From: Staphylococcus sp. IVB6214
GTDB taxonomy: Bacteria > Bacillota > Bacilli > Staphylococcales > Staphylococcaceae
Length of the DNA stretch: 64,000 nt
Assembly: GCF_025558585.1 (NCBI RefSeq)
Contig: NZ_CP094723.1
Span: forward strand, 558,001-622,000
Direction of reading: 5' to 3'
Position 1 is the stretch's first letter; each line of letters opens with the position of its first letter. This document shows positions 30,051 to 40,193 of the stretch, piece after piece. A program made the position numbers and the translations under genes. The notes beneath the pieces were generated by a model. It searched no databases, was not told the origin of the DNA, and saw nothing but the letters and a program-made list of their open reading frames with translations.

Positions 30051-33000
30051 TTCCAACAAAACCAAAAGATGTACAGTGGACAGATGCGCAGTGGGAAAGT
30101 ATTTATGCGAAAGATCAGGATATTCTAGTAGCAGCTGCGGCTGGATCTGGCAAGACGGCAGTCTTAGTTGAGCGAATCATTCAACGTATATTACGAGATG
30201 ACATTGATGTTGACCGCCTACTTGTTGTAACCTTCACAAATGCCAGTGCACGAGAAATGAGACATCGTATTGAAGCGAGTATTCAAAAAGCTTCATTTGA
30301 GGATCCGGGCAATCAACATTTGAAAAATCAGCGTGCTAAAATTCACCAAGCACAAATTTCAACATTGCATAGTTTTTGTTTGAAGTTAATTCAACAACAT
30401 TATGATCAAATTGAATTGGATCCAAACTTTCGAACTGCAAGCGAAGTTGAAAATGTATTGTTACTCAATCAAGCGATAGATGATGTGTTTGAAGATCATT
30501 ATAAACGCTTAGATCCTCAGTTTATTACACTGACAGAGCATTTATCATCAGATAGAAGCGATGAAAGCTTGAGAGAGATTGTTAAAAAGATGTATTACTT
30601 TAGTATCGCCAATCCACAACCGTTTGCATGGTTAAATAGATTGGATGAACCTTATCGTAATAGTGAGTTACAAGAACATTATATTGCGATACTCGATGAA
30701 TATATCCAATTATACTTAGAAGCGGCACGAGATACTTTGGATCAACTGTATGAACAATTGGAATTGATAGGATTTTGTGAAGCTCATATTGACTTGATCA
30801 ATAAACATCGTGACTTTTTCCGTCAACTGTTGTCTGAAGCTATCATCGATCGAGACAAAATCAGAGCGTTTAAGTACGGAAGAATGCCGAATAGACCTGC
30901 TGAAGTGAAAGAAGACCCACAGCTTGCAGACGCGTATAAATTTTTTGAAAAAACATTCAAACGTTATAAAGCATATGTTGAGAGAGTCAAACAGTTTGTT
31001 GGGCGTGATCGTCAAACGTTAAAACAAGAATTGGCAGACTTGGCTCCTCGTGTTGCGTATCTTGCGGAACTAACGAAAGATGTCATAGTAAAGTTTGAAT
31101 CGGAAAAACGTGCACGTAATATTATTGATTTTGCCGATTATGAGCATATGGCATTGCGTATTTTGTTAAACGAAGATGGCACACCTTCTCAAATTGCGGA
31201 TGCATATCGTGCGCAGTTTGATGAAATATTAGTCGACGAATATCAAGATACGAACCGTGTACAAGAGGCGATTATTTCAAGCATTAAACGTGGCAATGAG
31301 TCGAATGGCAATTTGTTTATGGTTGGTGATGTGAAGCAATCGATTTATAAGTTCCGTCAAGCTGACCCAAGCCTCTTTATTGAGAAGTATGAGCGATTTA
31401 ATCAACCAAATCAATCGAGTGGGAAACGCATTGATTTGTCACAAAACTTCCGTTCTCGTAAAGAAGTATTAGCGACAACAAACTATATATTCAAACATAT
31501 GATGGATCCAGCAATTGGTGAAATAGATTACGATGAAGCGGCGAGTTTATATGATGGTGCATCATTTGATGATATGACCTATCCTGTACATTTAACAACA
31601 TTATTGAAAGATAGTTCACTTGATTTGAATAAAGGAGAACAAGAAGCAGCGCTCATTGCACAACAAGTAGAGACAATTCTTGAAACACAAAAAGTATATG
31701 ATTTTGATTTAAAAGGTTATCGTCCAGCGACTTATAAAGATATTGTCGTCTTAGAATCAAGTACATCGAATCTCAGAAATATTCAACAAGTATTCAAGGA
31801 TAAAAACATTCCGTTTTATGCGAAAAGCAAAGAAGGCTACTTTGAACAAACAGAAGTGCGTTTGATGTTGTCATTTTTAAGAACGATAGACAATCCATTA
31901 CAAGATGTTTATCTTGTCGGCTTAATGCGTTCAGTGATTTATCAATTTAGCGAAGCCGAATTAGCACAAATTCGCGTGGTTGCGCCGAATGAAGATTACT
32001 TCTATCAAACAATGCAACAATATTTGAAATCAGAAGATGCGTCCCCGGAATTGCAAGGCAAGGTAAGACAATTTTTACACGACTTAAATGTCTATCGTCG
32101 TTACAGTCAATCACACCCAGTCTATCAATTGATTGATAAACTTTTTAATGATCATTATATTCCACAATATTTTAGTGGCTTAGTTGGTGGAGAAGGTCGT
32201 CGTGCAAACTTACATGGGCTATTTAATAAAGCGATTGAGTTTGACCATTCAAGTTATCGTGGTCTGTTCCAATTTATTCGCTTCATTGATGAAATGATAG
32301 ATCGCGGCCAAGACTTTGGGGAAGAAAATGTCATTGGTCCAAATGATGATGTAGTAAGATGGATGACAGTACACAGCAGTAAAGGATTGGAATTTCCATT
32401 TGTCATCTATTCGGGTTTGAGCAGAGAATTTAATAAGAAAGATTTACAAAAACCTGTTATATTAAATCAATATGAAGGGTTAGGTCTCCAATATTACGAT
32501 ACAGAACATAGTTTGTTCTATCCATCGTTAATATCAATGACTATTGAGTTGATCAATCAGAAAGAACTGATTTCAGAAAGAATGCGTTTGATTTATGTTG
32601 CATTGACGCGTGCAAAAGAGCAGTTATATCTCATTGGAACAGTGGATGATACTGATACACTAGATCAACTGACGGCATGGTCAGTGACCGACAATCGACT
32701 TGGTACGATTGAACGTTTTACAGCGAAAAGTCCTTTTCAACTTATTTATAGTGTATTGAGTAAGCAGAAGGCAACGCACTTGTTACCTAAACAACGATTT
32801 GATCAAACAATAGATGCGTTACCGAATTACTTAAAGCCAACGGTCGAGATTCAGCATGTGGAAGCACAAGATATTATTTCAATAGATGATGAGATATCTG
32901 ATACATCAACACCATCCGTAACATTGTTAAAAGAGCGTCTTCAAAATGCAACTATCACATCGAAAGAAGCAGAAGAGATAAAAGAACGTTTACTGTTTGA

Positions 33001-33682
33001 ATATCCAAATCAAGTGGCTGTGACACATCCGTCAAAACAGTCAGTTTCTGAACTAAAACGTCAGTTAGAAACAGAACAAGCAGATACAAACTATGAACGT
33101 GTCCGTCAATATCGTCTTGGTGCTGTCACATATGAACGCCCTATTTTTATGCAGGAACAACAGCGAAATGCTGCTGAAGTCGGAACATTAATGCATACGG
33201 TGATGCAGCATTTGCCGTTTAAAGAAGCACGACTGACAGAACCAGAATTGTATGCCTACATTGATCAGTTAGTCGCACAGGCAATTATTGATGAAGAAGC
33301 AATTCAAGATATCAACATTGATGAAGTGAAACGATTTGTAGATAGTGACTTATACTTACGCATAGCAAAAAGTGATGCGATTTATCGTGAGTTACCCTTT
33401 ATCGTGAATCAAAATGCTGTCGAATCGAAAGACAGAGAAGATGCGATTATTCAAGGGATGATTGATCTTGTATTTGAAGAAGATGGTCATTATTACTTCG
33501 TTGATTATAAGACAGATGTTTTCGTTCGACGAAGAGGCATGACGGATGAAGAACTTGGTCAACAATTGAAAGAGAAGTACCGTATTCAAATGAAGTACTA
33601 TCAACAGGCACTAGAAGTTATATTGAAGCAAAAAGTATCCGGTTCATTATATTTCTTTAAATTTGGTGAGATTACAATTTAA
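30047..33682 (+). CDS. addA: ATP-dependent helicase/nuclease subunit A
   Basis: 1211 residues, the UvrD-like helicase plus nuclease of AddAB. Walker A AAAGSGKTAVL (residues 31-41), motif II LVDEYQDTNRVQ, motif III VGDVKQSIYKFRQADP, motif V/VI region MTVHSSKGLEFPFV and RLIYVALTRAKEQL. C-terminal RecB nuclease domain GMIDLVFEEDGHYYFVDYKTD. Translationally coupled to addB. Confidence 0.96.
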   Translation: MIPTKPKDVQWTDAQWESIYAKDQDILVAAAAGSGKTAVLVERIIQRILRDDIDVDRLLVVTFTNASAREMRHRIEASIQKASFEDPGNQHLKNQRAKIHQAQISTLHSFCLKLIQQHYDQIELDPNFRTASEVENVLLLNQAIDDVFEDHYKRLDPQFITLTEHLSSDRSDESLREIVKKMYYFSIANPQPFAWLNRLDEPYRNSELQEHYIAILDEYIQLYLEAARDTLDQLYEQLELIGFCEAHIDLINKHRDFFRQLLSEAIIDRDKIRAFKYGRMPNRPAEVKEDPQLADAYKFFEKTFKRYKAYVERVKQFVGRDRQTLKQELADLAPRVAYLAELTKDVIVKFESEKRARNIIDFADYEHMALRILLNEDGTPSQIADAYRAQFDEILVDEYQDTNRVQEAIISSIKRGNESNGNLFMVGDVKQSIYKFRQADPSLFIEKYERFNQPNQSSGKRIDLSQNFRSRKEVLATTNYIFKHMMDPAIGEIDYDEAASLYDGASFDDMTYPVHLTTLLKDSSLDLNKGEQEAALIAQQVETILETQKVYDFDLKGYRPATYKDIVVLESSTSNLRNIQQVFKDKNIPFYAKSKEGYFEQTEVRLMLSFLRTIDNPLQDVYLVGLMRSVIYQFSEAELAQIRVVAPNEDYFYQTMQQYLKSEDASPELQGKVRQFLHDLNVYRRYSQSHPVYQLIDKLFNDHYIPQYFSGLVGGEGRRANLHGLFNKAIEFDHSSYRGLFQFIRFIDEMIDRGQDFGEENVIGPNDDVVRWMTVHSSKGLEFPFVIYSGLSREFNKKDLQKPVILNQYEGLGLQYYDTEHSLFYPSLISMTIELINQKELISERMRLIYVALTRAKEQLYLIGTVDDTDTLDQLTAWSVTDNRLGTIERFTAKSPFQLIYSVLSKQKATHLLPKQRFDQTIDALPNYLKPTVEIQHVEAQDIISIDDEISDTSTPSVTLLKERLQNATITSKEAEEIKERLLFEYPNQVAVTHPSKQSVSELKRQLETEQADTNYERVRQYRLGAVTYERPIFMQEQQRNAAEVGTLMHTVMQHLPFKEARLTEPELYAYIDQLVAQAIIDEEAIQDINIDEVKRFVDSDLYLRIAKSDAIYRELPFIVNQNAVESKDREDAIIQGMIDLVFEEDGHYYFVDYKTDVFVRRRGMTDEELGQQLKEKYRIQMKYYQQALEVILKQKVSGSLYFFKFGEITI

Positions 33683-33700
33683 TCAGATAATGATAAAAAT

Positions 33701-33730
33701 TTGTGATTTATCTAAAATTTTCGTTATAAT
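33701..33730 (+). promoter_or_regulatory. Promoter of the FAH-family gene
   Basis: TTGTGA (33701-33706), 18-bp spacer, TATAAT (33725-33730), 34 bp ahead of the start codon. Confidence 0.5.
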
Positions 33731-33763
33731 GGCTATAAGATATACGTTAGGAGCTGATAGTGA

Positions 33764-34666
33764 ATGAAATTTTTATCATTCAAACATAATGATGAAACAT
33801 CATACGGTGTTAAAGTTAAGCGAGAAGAAGCAGCTTGGGATTTACGAAAAGTATTTGCTGACTTTGGCGAAGCAGAATTCCAACCGAAAACATTATTAGA
33901 AGGATTGCAACACAATCAAACATTAGAATTTCAAGAGCAAGTAAGAAAGGCAGTTGTGGCGGCAGAAGAAAGTGGTAACGCAGCTGACTATAAAGTGCAA
34001 TATGCAGATATTGAATTTTTACCACCAGTTACACCACCAAATAATGTGATCGCATTTGGTCGTAACTACAAAGCGCATGCTGAAGAGTTAAACCATGGTG
34101 TAGATCGCCTATATGTTTTTACAAAAGCGGCATCTTCATTAACAGGCGATGAAGCAACAATTCCAAATCATAAAGATATTACAGATGAATTAGACTATGA
34201 AGGTGAGTTAGGTGTTGTAATTGGTAAGTCAGGTGAGAAGATTCCTAAAGGTTTAGCACTTGACTACGTGTATGGTTACACAATTATCAACGATATTACA
34301 GACCGTGCAGCACAAAAAGGACACGATCAAGCATTCTTGTCTAAAAGTTTAACAGGTGGTTGCCCAATGGGACCTTACATCGTTACAAAAGATGAATTGC
34401 CAACACCTGAAAATGTAAATATCGTAACAAAAGTCAATAATGAAATTCGTCAAGATGGCAATACATCACAAATGATATTAAAAATTGACGAATTAATTGA
34501 AGAAATTTCGAAATATGTTGCGTTACACCCAGGTGATATCATTGCGACAGGTACACCAGCAGGCGTAGGTGCAGGTATGAACCCACCGAAATTCTTACAA
34601 CCGGGTGACGAAGTAAAAGTAACAATTGATAATATCGGTACATTAACGACATTTATCGAAGAATAA
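33764..34666 (+). CDS. Fumarylacetoacetate hydrolase family protein
   Basis: 300 residues. The FAH catalytic domain occupies residues 85-300: [27 protein letters not shown] (metal-binding Glu pair), GCPMGPYIV, and [15 protein letters not shown]. Members hydrolyse or decarboxylate beta-diketo acids, for example acylpyruvases and oxaloacetate decarboxylases; the substrate here cannot be told. Monocistronic between its own promoter and a strong terminator. Confidence 0.88.
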   Translation: MKFLSFKHNDETSYGVKVKREEAAWDLRKVFADFGEAEFQPKTLLEGLQHNQTLEFQEQVRKAVVAAEESGNAADYKVQYADIEFLPPVTPPNNVIAFGRNYKAHAEELNHGVDRLYVFTKAASSLTGDEATIPNHKDITDELDYEGELGVVIGKSGEKIPKGLALDYVYGYTIINDITDRAAQKGHDQAFLSKSLTGGCPMGPYIVTKDELPTPENVNIVTKVNNEIRQDGNTSQMILKIDELIEEISKYVALHPGDIIATGTPAGVGAGMNPPKFLQPGDEVKVTIDNIGTLTTFIEE

Positions 34667-34680
34667 TATACAGTTTATAA

Positions 34681-34712
34681 AAATAGGGCAAAGGGATTTT
34701 GCCCTATTTTTT
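34681..34712 (+). terminator. Terminator after the FAH-family gene
   Basis: AATAGGGCAAA pairs with TTTTGCCCTATT around GGGA, followed by TTTTTT. Confidence 0.9.
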
Positions 34713-34737
34713 GTATCACAAAACAGGGGGTGATTGT

Positions 34738-34899
34738 ATGTTGTATATCAAATACAAAAGTTTATTTTTGATTGGTATACTACTATTTGTTGCAATGTTT
34801 TATTTCAAAGTTGAATTGGGAGATTCTATTTTTAGACCATTAGGATATTTGGCAGCGGGGGCGATTATGGGGTGTGCTTTAGCGTACAAAGAAAAGTAA
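34738..34899 (+). CDS. Small hydrophobic protein, two membrane segments
   Basis: 53 residues, with two hydrophobic helices (SLFLIGILLFVAMFYF and LGYLAAGAIMGCALAY). ATG 34738 has a strong GGGGGTGA site; upstream codons in frame fall in the terminator. I do not recognise a family. It lies just before the YisL-like membrane protein, but the 110-bp gap suggests a separate promoter for the latter. Confidence 0.6.
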   Translation: MLYIKYKSLFLIGILLFVAMFYFKVELGDSIFRPLGYLAAGAIMGCALAYKEK

Positions 34900-35009
34900 A
34901 TAATTTTGTTAAATTCTTAATAAATCATCATATTTCAAGCATTCCAATGTCTGCGTTAAAAAGGATATGTTATGATATGTAAGTCGATTTATAATAGGAG
35001 GATATTTTT

Positions 35010-35399
35010 ATGGTATTAATTAACTTGCACATTATTAGTTTTGTTATGCTATTGATATTATTTTATGCAACGTATGAAAACTTTTCTAACAAACAGGGAC
35101 CGACACCATTATTTAAATCATTGCATATGACAATGCGTTTATTTATGATTTTTGTGTTGATTACAGGCTTCTGGCTTATTGCTAAAGCATTTACGAGTGC
35201 AGATGCAAGTCACATGCTATTGACATTGAAAATGGTAGGTGGACTTAGCATCATCGGTTTGATGGAAGTAACGATTGCACGTAAGAAAAAACAAGTTTCA
35301 AACCGCTCACTATTTGTTTGGACATGGGTCATTGTTTTGATAACAGCAATTTTAGGTACAATTTTACCTTGGGGACCTATTACTGCATTGTTCCACTAA
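35010..35399 (+). CDS. YisL-like membrane protein (DUF1516)
   Basis: 129 residues with four membrane helices. Matches the YisL/DUF1516 family (UPF0344): N-terminal LHIISFVMLLILFYATY, a central LHMTMRLFMIFVLITGFWL, and a C-terminal LPWGPI. Function unknown. Strong AGGAGG site 9 bp ahead of ATG 35010. Confidence 0.78.
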   Translation: MVLINLHIISFVMLLILFYATYENFSNKQGPTPLFKSLHMTMRLFMIFVLITGFWLIAKAFTSADASHMLLTLKMVGGLSIIGLMEVTIARKKKQVSNRSLFVWTWVIVLITAILGTILPWGPITALFH

Positions 35400-35404
35400 A
35401 AAAT

Positions 35405-35459
35405 AAAACGTCATTTAGTCGGTCTTCTTGAAAGAACGAATGAAATGACGTTTTTTTAT
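35405..35459. terminator. Bidirectional terminator between the yisL-like gene and cdr
   Basis: AAAACGTCATTT pairs with GAAATGACGTTTT, with a second inner arm (GTTCTT-like) and A/T tracts on both sides. Confidence 0.85.
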
Positions 35460-35461
35460 GA

Positions 35462-36787
35462 TTATTGACGTGCTTTGTAACCAAGCATGTTGATTAAATC
35501 TTTTGGATGACTGTACGGTGGAGCGTATGCAACTTCAAAAGCAGTGAGATCATCAATTGTTGCGCGATGCATCATCGCCATCGATAAAACATCAATCCGT
35601 TTATCAACACCAGATACGCCAACAGCTGCAGCACGTAAGAGACGACGTGATGTTTTATCATAATATGCACGTAGATGGACGGATGTGTTGTTCGGATAGT
35701 AGCCAGCGTGTGTCCCATTTTTCACTTCAACCATGTCATAGTCAAACTGTTCTAGCTCTTTCAGTGACACGCCAGTACTCGCTAATGTATAGTCAAAGAA
35801 TTTTACAATACTTGCGCCGACAAAACCTTGAAAGACAACATCTTTGTTACCTGCAATTTGTTCAGCGATAATACTTGCGCCGCGATGTGCACCCCAAGCA
35901 AGTGGCACGTGTGCGGGAAGATCAACATGACGATAATGACTTGTCGCTATATCGCCAACAGCGTATACATTGGGGATATTCGTTTGAAAACGATTGTTGA
36001 CGGGAACGTAGCCTTTATCATCTATTTCAATACGCGATGATTGTAAAAACTCTGAGTTAGGTAATACACCGACACCGGCAATAATCATGTCATAATCTTC
36101 TACTGCACCAGATTTGAATGTCACTGTATGACCATCGATTGATACGACTTCTTCATTCAATCGGTAAGGAATATTGCGCTTATCGAGTTCAGACAATATA
36201 GTTGCGTTCATATCTTGATCCATCAGCTTATTGATAGCTTCTGAACGGTGGATGAGTGTTGGTGATAAGCCGCGTTCGTACATATTTTCAAGTAATTCTA
36301 GACTGACATATCCTGCACCGATGAGTAAGACATGTTGCACTTGGTTGGTAGTGATATAGTCTTCAATCGCATCTGTATCTTCCATATTACGCAATGTGAA
36401 AAGGTGTGGGGCATCGAAGTCAAGACGTCGTGCTCGAGCTCCCGGACTTAACACTAAAATATCATAATGATCTTGTATTAATCTGCCGGTCGTATGGTCT
36501 TTGATTTCGATTGTTTGTGATTCTGTGTTAACGCTAACCACTTCATGTTGTAGTTTCACCGTAATGTTTTTCTTTTCTTTAAATTTCTCAGGTGTCATCG
36601 GCAGCAGTTGATCACGTGACTCGACAACATTTCCAAGGTAATATGGAAGTCCGCAATTAGCAAAGCTCATATATCGATCTTTCTCATAGACAGTGATATC
36701 ACTATCTGGATCTAATCGACGAATTTGACTGGCACTCGTTGCACCACCGGCAACAGCGCCGACAACGATAATTTTTTGTTTTGACAT
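35462..36787 (-). CDS. cdr: Coenzyme A disulfide reductase
   Basis: 441 residues, a flavoprotein of the NADH oxidase/peroxidase group. Reduces CoA disulfide with NADPH; CoA is the main low-molecular thiol of staphylococci beside bacillithiol. FAD site [18 protein letters not shown] at the N-terminus, single active-site Cys45 in [12 protein letters not shown](P) site [16 protein letters not shown]. Two genes share this minus-strand unit: the HAD phosphatase gene lies 13 bp upstream. Confidence 0.92.
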   Translation of the reverse strand: MSKQKIIVVGAVAGGATSASQIRRLDPDSDITVYEKDRYMSFANCGLPYYLGNVVESRDQLLPMTPEKFKEKKNITVKLQHEVVSVNTESQTIEIKDHTTGRLIQDHYDILVLSPGARARRLDFDAPHLFTLRNMEDTDAIEDYITTNQVQHVLLIGAGYVSLELLENMYERGLSPTLIHRSEAINKLMDQDMNATILSELDKRNIPYRLNEEVVSIDGHTVTFKSGAVEDYDMIIAGVGVLPNSEFLQSSRIEIDDKGYVPVNNRFQTNIPNVYAVGDIATSHYRHVDLPAHVPLAWGAHRGASIIAEQIAGNKDVVFQGFVGASIVKFFDYTLASTGVSLKELEQFDYDMVEVKNGTHAGYYPNNTSVHLRAYYDKTSRRLLRAAAVGVSGVDKRIDVLSMAMMHRATIDDLTAFEVAYAPPYSHPKDLINMLGYKARQ

Positions 36788-36800
36788 CTCTTCGTCCTCC

Positions 36801-37628
36801 TTATATATCTTTTCTAGGAATATTTAATTGGAAAAATTCATTCAAATAAATACCAATACCCTCTTCATTGTTCGAAAGTGTTGTGTCATTGGCAATAATT
36901 TTAAGGTCATAGATGGCGTTGCCCATTGCTATGCCATGTTTTGCATATTTAATCATTTCAAGGTCATTATCTTCATCTCCAAATGCGATGATTTCGTTGC
37001 GTTCAATGCCGAGATGTTTGCGCACGATATCGATACCTACCGCCTTACTAATACCACGTTTAACAATTTCAATGACTGGGAAAGGGGCGCCCCAGCGTCT
37101 GTGTTCAATATTTTCAGCATAAAAACGTGTTAAAACCTGTTTTACACGGGGAATCATATGTTCTTCAGCTTCAATTAAGAGGCTCGTTGGATCTTCGTGT
37201 AATAATGTTTCGAGATCGCCAACTTTGATGTTAGGGTTCCCCATGCTAAAACCATCGAATAAGCGATTGTCTGGGCGGTCGATAAAGACTTGATCACCGA
37301 CTTCGGCAATCATATTTTGAATATCCATTTTTTTCAAAGTTTCAATAATACTTGTTGCGATGCCTTCATCTAAGCGTTCATGATAAGTTGGGAAGTTTTG
37401 ATCACCTGGATGATGGATATACGCCCCATTAAAGTTGACGATAGGGGTATCCAGTTCTAATTGATCGTAATAGAGCTTGCTTGCACGATAAGGACGACCT
37501 GTCGCAATCATTAAGACGTGTCCTTGTGATTGTAATGCTTTTAATACGCGAAATGTATAAGATGGGATTTCTTTTTGGTCGTTTAATAAAGTCCCGTCTA
37601 AATCTAAACAAATTAAGTGTTTTTTCAT
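36801..37628 (-). CDS. Cof-type HAD superfamily phosphatase
   Basis: 275 residues. HAD motif [10 protein letters not shown] (residues 9-17), motif II IATGRP, motif III Lys in the GISKAVGI region and motif [12 protein letters not shown]2-type cap between motifs II and III. Such enzymes dephosphorylate sugar phosphates, FMN or PLP; substrate not predictable. Cotranscribed with cdr (13-bp gap). An atypical detail is the Glu in GDEDND where GDxxND usually has Asn, Gly or Ser at that place. Confidence 0.85.
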   Translation of the reverse strand: MKKHLICLDLDGTLLNDQKEIPSYTFRVLKALQSQGHVLMIATGRPYRASKLYYDQLELDTPIVNFNGAYIHHPGDQNFPTYHERLDEGIATSIIETLKKMDIQNMIAEVGDQVFIDRPDNRLFDGFSMGNPNIKVGDLETLLHEDPTSLLIEAEEHMIPRVKQVLTRFYAENIEHRRWGAPFPVIEIVKRGISKAVGIDIVRKHLGIERNEIIAFGDEDNDLEMIKYAKHGIAMGNAIYDLKIIANDTTLSNNEEGIGIYLNEFFQLNIPRKDI

Positions 37629-37739
37629 ATTATGCTCCTAAATTCTAAAGTTCAGTTTATGAATATCATAGCATTTTATTGTAGAAATGTAATGATTTTG
37701 ATATATTGATAGTAGTGATAAAAAAAGAGGTGAATAGGC

Positions 37740-38048
37740 ATGGAAGAAGCATTAAAAGATAGCATTTTAGGCGCATTAGAAAACGTTATTGACCCAGAGC
37801 TTGGTATCGATATCGTGAACCTTGGCCTTGTTTATAAAGTTGATTTAAACGATGATGGATTATGTACAGTTGAAATGACATTGACATCAATCGGTTGCCC
37901 AATGGGACCACAAATCGTGGACCAAGTAAAAACAGCATTAGGTGAGTTACCTGAGATTAAAGAAACAGAAGTTAATATCGTATGGAACCCACCATGGAAC
38001 AAAGATATGATGTCTCGTTACGCTAAAATTGCATTAGGTGTTAGCTAA
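37740..38048 (+). CDS. sufT: SufT-like Fe-S cluster assembly factor (DUF59/MIP18)
   Basis: 102 residues, a full-length DUF59 domain: DPELGIDIVNLGLVYKV and TSIGCPMGPQIVDQV with the conserved Cys. In S. aureus the gene at this locus, SufT, assists maturation of iron-sulfur proteins under high demand. Standalone, unlike the sufCDSUB operon, and followed by a terminator. Confidence 0.88.
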   Translation: MEEALKDSILGALENVIDPELGIDIVNLGLVYKVDLNDDGLCTVEMTLTSIGCPMGPQIVDQVKTALGELPEIKETEVNIVWNPPWNKDMMSRYAKIALGVS

Positions 38049-38086
38049 TAGTTAATATAACTCAATAATTCATCACAATCTTGGCG

Positions 38087-38122
38087 AAGAACTGAACTTA
38101 AAAAAGTTTCAGTTCTTTTTTT
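38087..38122 (+). terminator. Terminator after sufT
   Basis: AAGAACTGAACTT pairs with AAGTTTCAGTTCTT, followed by a run of T. Confidence 0.88.
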
Positions 38123-38215
38123 AGGAATAGCACCATCTCATTTTTCATGACCTTAATCACCGACAATTGTAAGATCGTATAAAGTATGAATAGATTAAAA
38201 TTATAAGAAGAAAGA

Positions 38216-40042
38216 ATGATCAACATGTGGAACTTTTCCAAAATACCTCAAAAACAGCTGTCTACAAGGTACATGCCAGGTCTTGACGGTTTGCGTGCCA
38301 TTGCAGTAGTCGCAGTTATTATTTACCATTTCAATCCACAATGGTTACCAGGTGGTTTTTTAGGTGTGGACACTTTCTTTGTCATTTCAGGATATTTGAT
38401 TACAAGTTTATTATTGACTGAGTATCACAACACACAACGTATCGATCTCATATCATTTTGGATGAGACGGTTAAAAAGGTTGTTGCCAGCAGTTATTTTC
38501 TTGATTATGTCTGTTTTAATATTGACATTAATCACAGTCCCTTCCGAAATCAAAGCCGTACGTGGCGATGCATTTGCGGCACTCTTTTATGTGAGTAACT
38601 GGTGGTATATCTTCCAAGATGTCGACTACTTTGCGCAGTTTGAAGTCGCACCGCTCAAACATTTATGGTCTTTGGCAATTGAAGAACAATTTTACTTGTT
38701 TTTCCCGATAGTGCTATTTATTTTGCTTCGCTATGTGAAACGTCTCAAGCCTATACTTTACTCTATAATCGGGCTTGTTGTAATTTCTATTATCACAATG
38801 GGCATTTTATACGAACCACAAGGTAATGTTGCACGCGTTTATTTCGGAACAGATACACGGTTACAAACAATGTTGCTCGGTGTTATACTGGCCTTCATTT
38901 GGCCAGCATTTAAGCTACGTGTTCAAACGGCATGGCAATCTAAAATGATTATCGACGGTTTAGGTGTCTTGTCGTTAGCTGGTCTGTTCCTTTGTTTTCG
39001 ATTCGTAAATGAATCACAAAGTGCACTCTATTACGGTGGATTTGGACTGATTAGTTTGTTGACACTTTTCATCATTGCAAGTGCAGTAATGCCAAGTGGT
39101 CTTTTTGCAAAAGCATTGGCGAATCCTTTATTTATATATATCGGTTCAAGGTCATATAGCCTGTATCTTTGGCATTATCCTATTATTGTCTTAATGCACC
39201 ATCATTTTGTGCAAGGACAAATTCCCACCTTTGTATATGTTATCGACGCACTATTGATCGTGATGATGGCAGAGTTGTCATATCGGTATATAGAAACACC
39301 TTTCCGTCATTCAGGGTTCAAAATATTTGATTTCCGTCATTTGAAGCAATGGCGCTTGCTGAACGTGAAACGTGCTTGGCTTATGATTATTTTATTTGTC
39401 CCATCTGTCGTAATACTATCAGGCGTGTTTAACGGATTGGCTAAAGAAAAAACACACACGACTGCGATTAATACAGAAGATATGAAACAATACGTGACCG
39501 TTCCAATCCCTTTGGGTGATATGAAAATAGATGGATTTGAAGTAAAAGGTCATAGTTCACCATATGCTAATTGGAAACCACTACTCATTGGTGATTCTGT
39601 TATGGTAGACATCGGCGATACGTTCAAGGAACAAGTGCCGAATGCGAGTATCAATGGATTGATAGGTCGTCAACTTGTACAAGCAATCCCGCTCATTCGT
39701 GAAGATTATCCCGATTATCGAGAAAAAGATGATATGGTTGTCTTACAACTTGGCACTAATGGAGACTTTACTGACGAGCAGCTTGATACACTGTTAGATC
39801 TTTTAGGGGAGTCTCAAATATATCTCGTGAATACAAGTGTTCCTCGGGACTATCAGGCACATGTAAATGAACTATTCAAACAGGCAGCTAAAGATCGAGA
39901 TAATGTCCATCTTGTTGATTGGCACGCAAGGTCTCAAGGGCATACAGAATATTTTGCGCCAGATGGTATTCACTTAGAAGCAGACGGTGTGAAAGCATTA
40001 ATTGATGAAATCATTAAAACGATAAAAACACATCAAAAATAA
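38216..40042 (+). CDS. OatA-like membrane acyltransferase with SGNH domain
   Basis: 608 residues. Residues about 17-345 are an acyltransferase-3 domain with about ten membrane helices, opening with LDGLRAIAVVAVIIYHF (catalytic His in YHF) and GVDTFFVISGYLI. Residues about 430-608 form an extracellular SGNH esterase-like domain: IGDSVMVD (Ser), VVLQLGTNGD (Asn), and PDGIHLEADG (Asp/His). This is the architecture of OatA, the peptidoglycan O-acetyltransferase giving lysozyme resistance. This locus holds a paralogue in staphylococci, so the acceptor (peptidoglycan, teichoic acid or other) is uncertain. ATG 38225 is an alternative start. Confidence 0.85.
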   Translation: MINMWNFSKIPQKQLSTRYMPGLDGLRAIAVVAVIIYHFNPQWLPGGFLGVDTFFVISGYLITSLLLTEYHNTQRIDLISFWMRRLKRLLPAVIFLIMSVLILTLITVPSEIKAVRGDAFAALFYVSNWWYIFQDVDYFAQFEVAPLKHLWSLAIEEQFYLFFPIVLFILLRYVKRLKPILYSIIGLVVISIITMGILYEPQGNVARVYFGTDTRLQTMLLGVILAFIWPAFKLRVQTAWQSKMIIDGLGVLSLAGLFLCFRFVNESQSALYYGGFGLISLLTLFIIASAVMPSGLFAKALANPLFIYIGSRSYSLYLWHYPIIVLMHHHFVQGQIPTFVYVIDALLIVMMAELSYRYIETPFRHSGFKIFDFRHLKQWRLLNVKRAWLMIILFVPSVVILSGVFNGLAKEKTHTTAINTEDMKQYVTVPIPLGDMKIDGFEVKGHSSPYANWKPLLIGDSVMVDIGDTFKEQVPNASINGLIGRQLVQAIPLIREDYPDYREKDDMVVLQLGTNGDFTDEQLDTLLDLLGESQIYLVNTSVPRDYQAHVNELFKQAAKDRDNVHLVDWHARSQGHTEYFAPDGIHLEADGVKALIDEIIKTIKTHQK

Positions 40043-40050
40043 GTATAGAG

Positions 40051-40099
40051 AAGGATAGAATATAAGGTGAAAATCTCGCCTTAAACGCTATCCTTTTTT
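40051..40099 (+). terminator. Terminator after the acyltransferase gene
   Basis: AAGGATAG pairs with CTATCCTT and inner TAAGG with CCTTA, followed by TTTTTT. Confidence 0.8.
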
Positions 40100-40100
40100 G

Positions 40101-40129
40101 TTGATTTTTAAAATGAGCGAGCGTATAAT
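40101..40129 (+). promoter_or_regulatory. Promoter of clpB
   Basis: TTGATT (40101-40106), exactly 17 bp, TATAAT (40124-40129). Transcription should start at about 40136, at the edge of the CtsR operator. Confidence 0.75.
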
Positions 40130-40137
40130 ATAGTTAA

Positions 40138-40160
40138 GGTCAAAGAAAGTCAAAGTCAAA
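40138..40160 (+). promoter_or_regulatory. CtsR operator of clpB
   Basis: GGTCAAAGAAAGTCAAA (40138-40154) is a perfect match to the CtsR heptad direct repeat, and a third GTCAAA follows at 40155-40160. It sits over the transcription start, so CtsR would block clpB until heat or protein-folding stress. No HrcA/CIRCE element (TTAGCACTC type) is present. Confidence 0.92.
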
Positions 40161-40193
40161 AAAGACCTATTCTTAATAAAGGAGTGACTCATT

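Noticed and set aside
40100..40193. HrcA/CIRCE element at clpB
   Set aside because: No TTAGCACTC / GAGTGCTAA inverted repeat; only CtsR repeats are present.
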